A stretch of 10,341 nucleotides of DNA from NCBI GenBank assembly GCA_002479405.1, contig DLMX01000126.1, forward strand, positions 18,481-28,821. The letters are read 5' to 3'. Position 1 is the first letter of the stretch; each line of letters starts with the position of its first letter. The DNA comes from Methylophilaceae bacterium UBA7525 (GTDB taxonomy: Bacteria; Pseudomonadota; Gammaproteobacteria; Burkholderiales; Methylophilaceae). This document shows, one piece after another, positions 7,366 through 10,341 of the stretch. The notes under the pieces were generated by a model, which was given only the letters and a program-made list of their open reading frames with translations, was not told the origin of the DNA and made no database searches. The position numbers and the translations under genes are program-made.

Positions 7366-7865
7366 TGCTTGAGTCCGTCAAAGTACGATTGAAGAATGTG
7401 CTGTGCTGCTACCTGATCTATCATCGGCTTCTGTTTGCGGCCGCCTATGCCCAATCCCTTGAGCGTCCGGCTTGCTTCCGCCGAGGACAGGCGTTCATCA
7501 ATCATGACGACAGGCAGGTTGAAGCGGCCTTCAAGACGGCGGGCGAATCTTTTGCACAACAGCGTCAGCTGGTGTTCTTCCCCGTCGAGCGAAAGAGGCA
7601 GGCCGACAACCAGAGTTACCGGCTTCCATTCCGCAATCAGATCACCGATCAGACGAAACCGCTCATTATTGATTTCGGTGGCGATGGTGGTCAGTGGATG
7701 GGCAATGCCAAGCAAATGCTCACCCAGCGCGACGCCGATGCGTTTTTCGCCGAAGTCGAAGCCCAGTACGCTGCCTTCGAGGCGGGCGATGTGCTCAGGG
7801 AAACCGGAGGGTTGTGTATTATCAGGATGGAGATTTTTCTGCTCGGCCGCGCGTGTCGCCATCAT
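7362..7865 (-). CDS. ruvX: Putative Holliday junction resolvase RuvX/YqgF (pre-16S rRNA nuclease)
   Basis: RNase H-like nuclease family, implicated in 16S rRNA 5'-end maturation and called a Holliday junction resolvase by homology. It is 167 residues. Motifs are VLGFDFGEKRIGVA (33-46, catalytic D37), VVGLPLSLDG (86-95), MIDERLSS (121-128, D123) and MIDQVAAQHIL (148-158, D150). The family is usually near 140-150 residues. Here about 30 extra hydrophilic residues precede the core, and there is no other ATG, GTG or TTG in frame between the first two codons and the core, so the extension seems real. The start overlaps the algH stop by 4 nt (ATGA), and the stop overlaps the pyrR start in the same way. 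The algH-ruvX-pyrR-pyrB-pyrC' order is shared with other proteobacteria such as Pseudomonas. Confidence 0.95.
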   Translation of the reverse strand: MMATRAAEQKNLHPDNTQPSGFPEHIARLEGSVLGFDFGEKRIGVALGEHLLGIAHPLTTIATEINNERFRLIGDLIAEWKPVTLVVGLPLSLDGEEHQLTLLCKRFARRLEGRFNLPVVMIDERLSSAEASRTLKGLGIGGRKQKPMIDQVAAQHILQSYFDGLKQ

Positions 7866-8446
7866 GCGTGACCCGCCTGTTCAGAGAGTGCGGCGAAGTC
7901 TATGCCGAGCAAGGCCATGGCAGCGCTGAATTTTTCCTCGTTCGGTATATCGAAAATGAGCTTGTCCTGTGACTGCTCGCTGTCCGGTTTGACGGAAAGC
8001 CAGGCATTCTGTGCCATCTCATCTTCCAGCTGGCCTGCTGACCAGCCGGCATAACCTAGCGTCACCAGCATTTTCTCTGGCCCATTTCCTAGTGCAACCG
8101 CTTCAAGGATGTCCTTCGAGGTCGTCAGAGCGGTATCGCCATGCACGGCGATGGTCGAATCCCAGGAGCCGGTTGGCTGGTGCAGGACGAAGCCGCGGTC
8201 GATCTGCACGGGTCCGCCGAAATGCACGGCAGCTTGCGCCAGGTTGTTATTTTCGAGTTGCAGGTTGATTTGTTCGAACAGGGCGTCCAGTTTCATGTCG
8301 ATTGGGCGGTTGATGACGACGCCCATGGCACCATCCTGATTATGTTCACAGATGAAGGTGACGGATCTTGCAAAATAAGGGTCTTTCATCGCAGGCATTG
8401 CGATCAGGAAGTGGCCGGAGAGATTTACATTTTCCACGAGGCACAT
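7862..8446 (-). CDS. algH: YqgE/AlgH family protein
   Basis: A 194-residue member of the YqgE/AlgH (DUF179) family. AlgH was linked to alginate regulation in Pseudomonas, but its biochemical role is unsettled. Family blocks are NLSGHFLIAMPAMKDPYF (8-25), GAMGVVINRP (39-48), HFGGPVQIDRGFVLH (75-89) and LGYAGWSAGQLEDE (130-143). The ATG at 8446-8444 gives a standard N-terminus, and only a weak GAG-type ribosome site is seen. It lies 42 nt after the ribBA stop. That is the largest gap in the gene run, so an internal promoter could sit there, though I see no convincing one. It overlaps ruvX by 4 nt. Confidence 0.95.
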   Translation of the reverse strand: MCLVENVNLSGHFLIAMPAMKDPYFARSVTFICEHNQDGAMGVVINRPIDMKLDALFEQINLQLENNNLAQAAVHFGGPVQIDRGFVLHQPTGSWDSTIAVHGDTALTTSKDILEAVALGNGPEKMLVTLGYAGWSAGQLEDEMAQNAWLSVKPDSEQSQDKLIFDIPNEEKFSAAMALLGIDFAALSEQAGHA

Positions 8447-8488
8447 TATCTCATAAAAATCAGCTGGATAAATAGCAGGGCTGGCGCA

Positions 8489-9580
8489 TCAGGCTTCCAG
8501 ATAACCTGTGACTTCCAAGCCGAACCCCGTCATGCTTGGCATTTTTCTTGGTGTCGCCATCAGCTTCATTTTGCGCACGCCGAGATCCAGCAGGATCTGT
8601 GATCCTATACCGTAGTTGCGCAGGTCCTGCCGGATGCGCACTGGTTCGTCGGCATGCTGAATGCGCTCAACGAGGTCGGTGCCGCCTTCATTATGGTTGA
8701 GCAGGACCATGACGCCGGCTTCTGCCTGCTGGATAGTCTGCATGGCTTTTAGCGTATTCCAGGAGTGACTGTTGCTGGTGCTGTCCAGCAAATCGAATAC
8801 CGACAGTGGTTCATGTACACGCACCAGTGTTTCGGTCTCCGTATTCGGCTCGCCCTTGACCAGCGCCAGATGTGTTGTGTTGGCGATTTTGTCTGCGTAG
8901 GCGATCAACCGCATTTCACCATAGGGGGTCATGACAGTGCGCTCGGCGGCGCGCTCCACCAGCGATTCATTTTGGTTGCGATAGTGAATGAGGTCGGCGA
9001 TCGTGCCGATCTTGAGTTGATGCTGTTTGGCGAAAGCCATGAGATCAGGCAGACGCGCCATGCTGCCGTCGTCGTTCAATATTTCGCAGATGACGGATGC
9101 CGGTTCCAGCCCGGCGAGCGCCGCCAGATCGCAGCCGGCTTCAGTATGGCCGGCGCGCACCAGGACGCCGCCATTCTCTGCCGCCAGCGGAAAGACATGG
9201 CCGGGGCTGACAATGTCTCCAGCACTTGCATCGCGGGCGACAGCCGCCTGGATGGTGCGTGCCCGGTCGGCTGCCGAGATGCCGGTAGTGACGCCGCTCG
9301 CCGCCTCGATCGATACCGTGAAGTTGGTGCGCATGCTGCTGCCGTTTTTTTGCACCATGGAGGGCAGGTTCAGCTGGCGGCAACGTGCTTCTGTCAGGGT
9401 CAGGCAGATCAGTCCGCGACCGTATTTCGCCATGAAGTTGATGTGTTCTGCCGTAGCGAATTGTCCGGCGAGTACCAGGTCGCCTTCGTTCTCCCGATCT
9501 TCTTCATCGACCAGGATGACCATGCGGCCCTGGCGGATTTCCTCGATGATCTCGCTGATGGGGCTGATTGCAGTGGTCAT
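8489..9580 (-). CDS. ribBA: 3,4-dihydroxy-2-butanone 4-phosphate synthase fused to degenerate GTP cyclohydrolase II domain (RibBX type)
   Basis: Residues 1 to about 205 are a complete RibB, which converts ribulose 5-phosphate to the four-carbon unit of riboflavin. Visible are DEEDRENEGDL (25-35), SPGHVFPLAA (125-134) and VRAGHTEAGCDLA (141-153). Residues from about 215 to 363 have the RibA fold with YGIGSQILLDLGV (323-335). However, where active RibA has the zinc cysteines (SECLTGD then RCDCG), this protein reads RVHEPLSVFDLLDS (254-267), with no cysteine. GTP cyclohydrolase II activity is therefore probably lost, as described for proteobacterial RibBX proteins, and a separate RibA is expected elsewhere. 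The ATG overlaps the ribE stop by one base (TGATG). The product is 363 residues, a normal fusion length. Confidence 0.96.
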   Translation of the reverse strand: MTTAISPISEIIEEIRQGRMVILVDEEDRENEGDLVLAGQFATAEHINFMAKYGRGLICLTLTEARCRQLNLPSMVQKNGSSMRTNFTVSIEAASGVTTGISAADRARTIQAAVARDASAGDIVSPGHVFPLAAENGGVLVRAGHTEAGCDLAALAGLEPASVICEILNDDGSMARLPDLMAFAKQHQLKIGTIADLIHYRNQNESLVERAAERTVMTPYGEMRLIAYADKIANTTHLALVKGEPNTETETLVRVHEPLSVFDLLDSTSNSHSWNTLKAMQTIQQAEAGVMVLLNHNEGGTDLVERIQHADEPVRIRQDLRNYGIGSQILLDLGVRKMKLMATPRKMPSMTGFGLEVTGYLEA

Positions 9581-10191
9581 CAGGCGCTATCTCCGCTGTC
9601 TTCCATATTCCATTGCGCCATGCGTTCGACGTAACGGGCAATCAGGTCGATCTCCAGATTGACGCGGCTGCCGATGCCGAGGTTTTTCAGCGTCGTTACT
9701 TCCAGCGTATGTGGAATCAGATTGACGCTGAAGGTGTCCTTGTCGACCTCATTGACTGTCAGGCTGACCCCGTCGACTGCGATAGAGCCCTTGACTGCGA
9801 TGAAACGCGAAATCATGTGTGGCGCACGGACTGCCAGCAGCCAGCAATCGCCGACAGCTTCAAATTTGATGACCTGTCCGACGCCATCAACATGACCACT
9901 CACCAGGTGACCACCCAGGCGGTCGGAATAGCGCAGCGCTTTTTCCAGATTGACGGGACGTGTTGTATCGAGACCGACAGTGCAGGATAGTGTCTCCCTG
10001 GAAACATGCACCTCGAAAAAGTCGTCACCCAGTTTGACGGTGGTCAGACAGACGCCGTTGACGGCGATGCTGTCGCCGATGGCGACATCGGCAAGGTCGA
10101 GTGTGCCGGTGTCAATAACGAGTTTGACATCGCCATCCGCCGGTGTGATGCGTTTTATTTGGCCAACGGCTTGTATGATTCCTGTAAACAT
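9580..10191 (-). CDS. ribE: Riboflavin synthase, alpha subunit
   Basis: Dismutates two molecules of 6,7-dimethyl-8-ribityllumazine to riboflavin and a pyrimidinedione, as a homotrimer in the cytoplasm. The 203 residues hold two tandem lumazine-binding barrels. The first starts at MFTGIIQAVG (1-10) and includes DSIAVNGVCLTT (40-51). The second includes HLVSGHVDGVG (95-105) and GSIAVDGVSLTV (135-146). The universal MFTGI N-terminus fixes the start at 10191-10189. No Shine-Dalgarno sequence is visible in the 20 bases before it, which is unusual next to the foldable leader upstream. It is the first gene of the long minus-strand run. The gene is called ribC or ribE in different naming systems. Confidence 0.97.
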   Translation of the reverse strand: MFTGIIQAVGQIKRITPADGDVKLVIDTGTLDLADVAIGDSIAVNGVCLTTVKLGDDFFEVHVSRETLSCTVGLDTTRPVNLEKALRYSDRLGGHLVSGHVDGVGQVIKFEAVGDCWLLAVRAPHMISRFIAVKGSIAVDGVSLTVNEVDKDTFSVNLIPHTLEVTTLKNLGIGSRVNLEIDLIARYVERMAQWNMEDSGDSA

Positions 10192-10341
10192 AGTGTAATT
10201 TTAGCAGGTAACCCTGATAAATTGAGGATGTCCATCAATTTGATGCAACAATTCCTGCAGATGGAAGTCTTGTTATCAGGTGGTCTTTGAATGAGAGTTG
10301 GCACAGAAATCATGTTGAGAACAAATATCCGTTCCGCCCCC
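10192..10341 (-). promoter_or_regulatory. Leader/upstream region of the rib-pyr gene run with inverted repeats
   Basis: No gene is evident in these 150 bases. An 8-bp inverted repeat CCTGATAA (10213-10220) and TTATCAGG (10273-10280) encloses a 13-base palindrome CATCAATTTGATG (10233-10245) and a short TTCC/GGAA pair. As minus-strand RNA this could fold as a closed junction ending 21 nt before the ribE start. The conserved blocks of the FMN (RFN) riboswitch are not present. No strong -35/-10 pair was found, though TAAAAT lies close to the start. On the plus strand an ATG at 10291 opens a frame of 17 codons that runs off the edge. It could be the beginning of a divergent gene but is too short to judge. 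Confidence 0.35.

Noticed and set aside
8765..9634. Plus-strand open frame of 289 codons opposite ribBA
   Set aside because: It is a shadow of the RibB/RibA coding sequence, with no recognisable domain and no ribosome site.
10006..10290. Plus-strand open frame of 94 codons across the ribE start and leader
   Set aside because: Mostly antisense to ribE, with no domain and no convincing ribosome site.
10192..10341. FMN (RFN) riboswitch before ribE
   Set aside because: The conserved RFN blocks such as the AGGGTGAAATTCCC-like element are not found on the minus strand, although the window edge limits how far upstream I can look.
1..10341. A new defence, mobile or CRISPR-like system
   Set aside because: No repeats with spacers, transposase, integrase, toxin-antitoxin pair or compositional break was found. 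All sizeable genes belong to known housekeeping or pilus families except the FecR-domain gene.

Overview
The window looks like a chromosomal segment of a betaproteobacterium. The evidence is the proC-yggS-pilT-pilU neighbourhood, the pyrR-pyrB-pyrC' gene set, a RibB protein with a degenerate RibA half, and the close protein resemblance to proteobacterial families. A Nitrosomonadales-type lineage (Gallionellaceae, Sulfuricellaceae, Methylophilaceae or similar) is my guess and cannot be proved from this sequence. Gene density is high, GC content is moderate, and there is no sign of insertion sequences, phage, CRISPR, tRNA or rRNA.

Layout. Positions 1-1497 (minus strand) carry yggS followed by proC, which runs off the left edge a few residues short of its end. 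A 70-bp divergent spacer (1498-1567) separates them from pilT and pilU (plus strand, 1568-3793), the paired retraction ATPases of type IV pili. A 141-bp convergent spacer (3794-3934) follows. From 10191 down to 3935 a long minus-strand gene run reads ribE, ribBA (RibBX type), algH/yqgE, ruvX/yqgF, pyrR, pyrB, pyrC' (pseudo-dihydroorotase), and a Tat-exported FecR-domain protein. Most junctions in that run overlap by 1 to 8 nt; the exceptions are 42 nt between ribBA and algH and 17 nt between pyrC' and the FecR gene. It is therefore probably one or two transcripts. Positions 10192-10341 hold only a leader region with inverted repeats.

How the genes work together. RibE makes riboflavin from lumazine. 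RibBA supplies the four-carbon precursor but appears to have lost GTP cyclohydrolase II activity. PyrB and the catalytically dead PyrC' should form the Pseudomonas-type (class A) aspartate transcarbamoylase, with PyrR as uracil-responsive partner, so a true dihydroorotase and a true RibA must lie elsewhere in the genome. The FecR-domain gene at the operon end is not explained by its neighbours.

No wholly new multi-gene system is evident. The points most worth a second look are the stray Tat-FecR protein, the folded leader before ribE, the lost metal ligands of PyrC', and the uninterrupted fusion of the riboflavin and pyrimidine genes.
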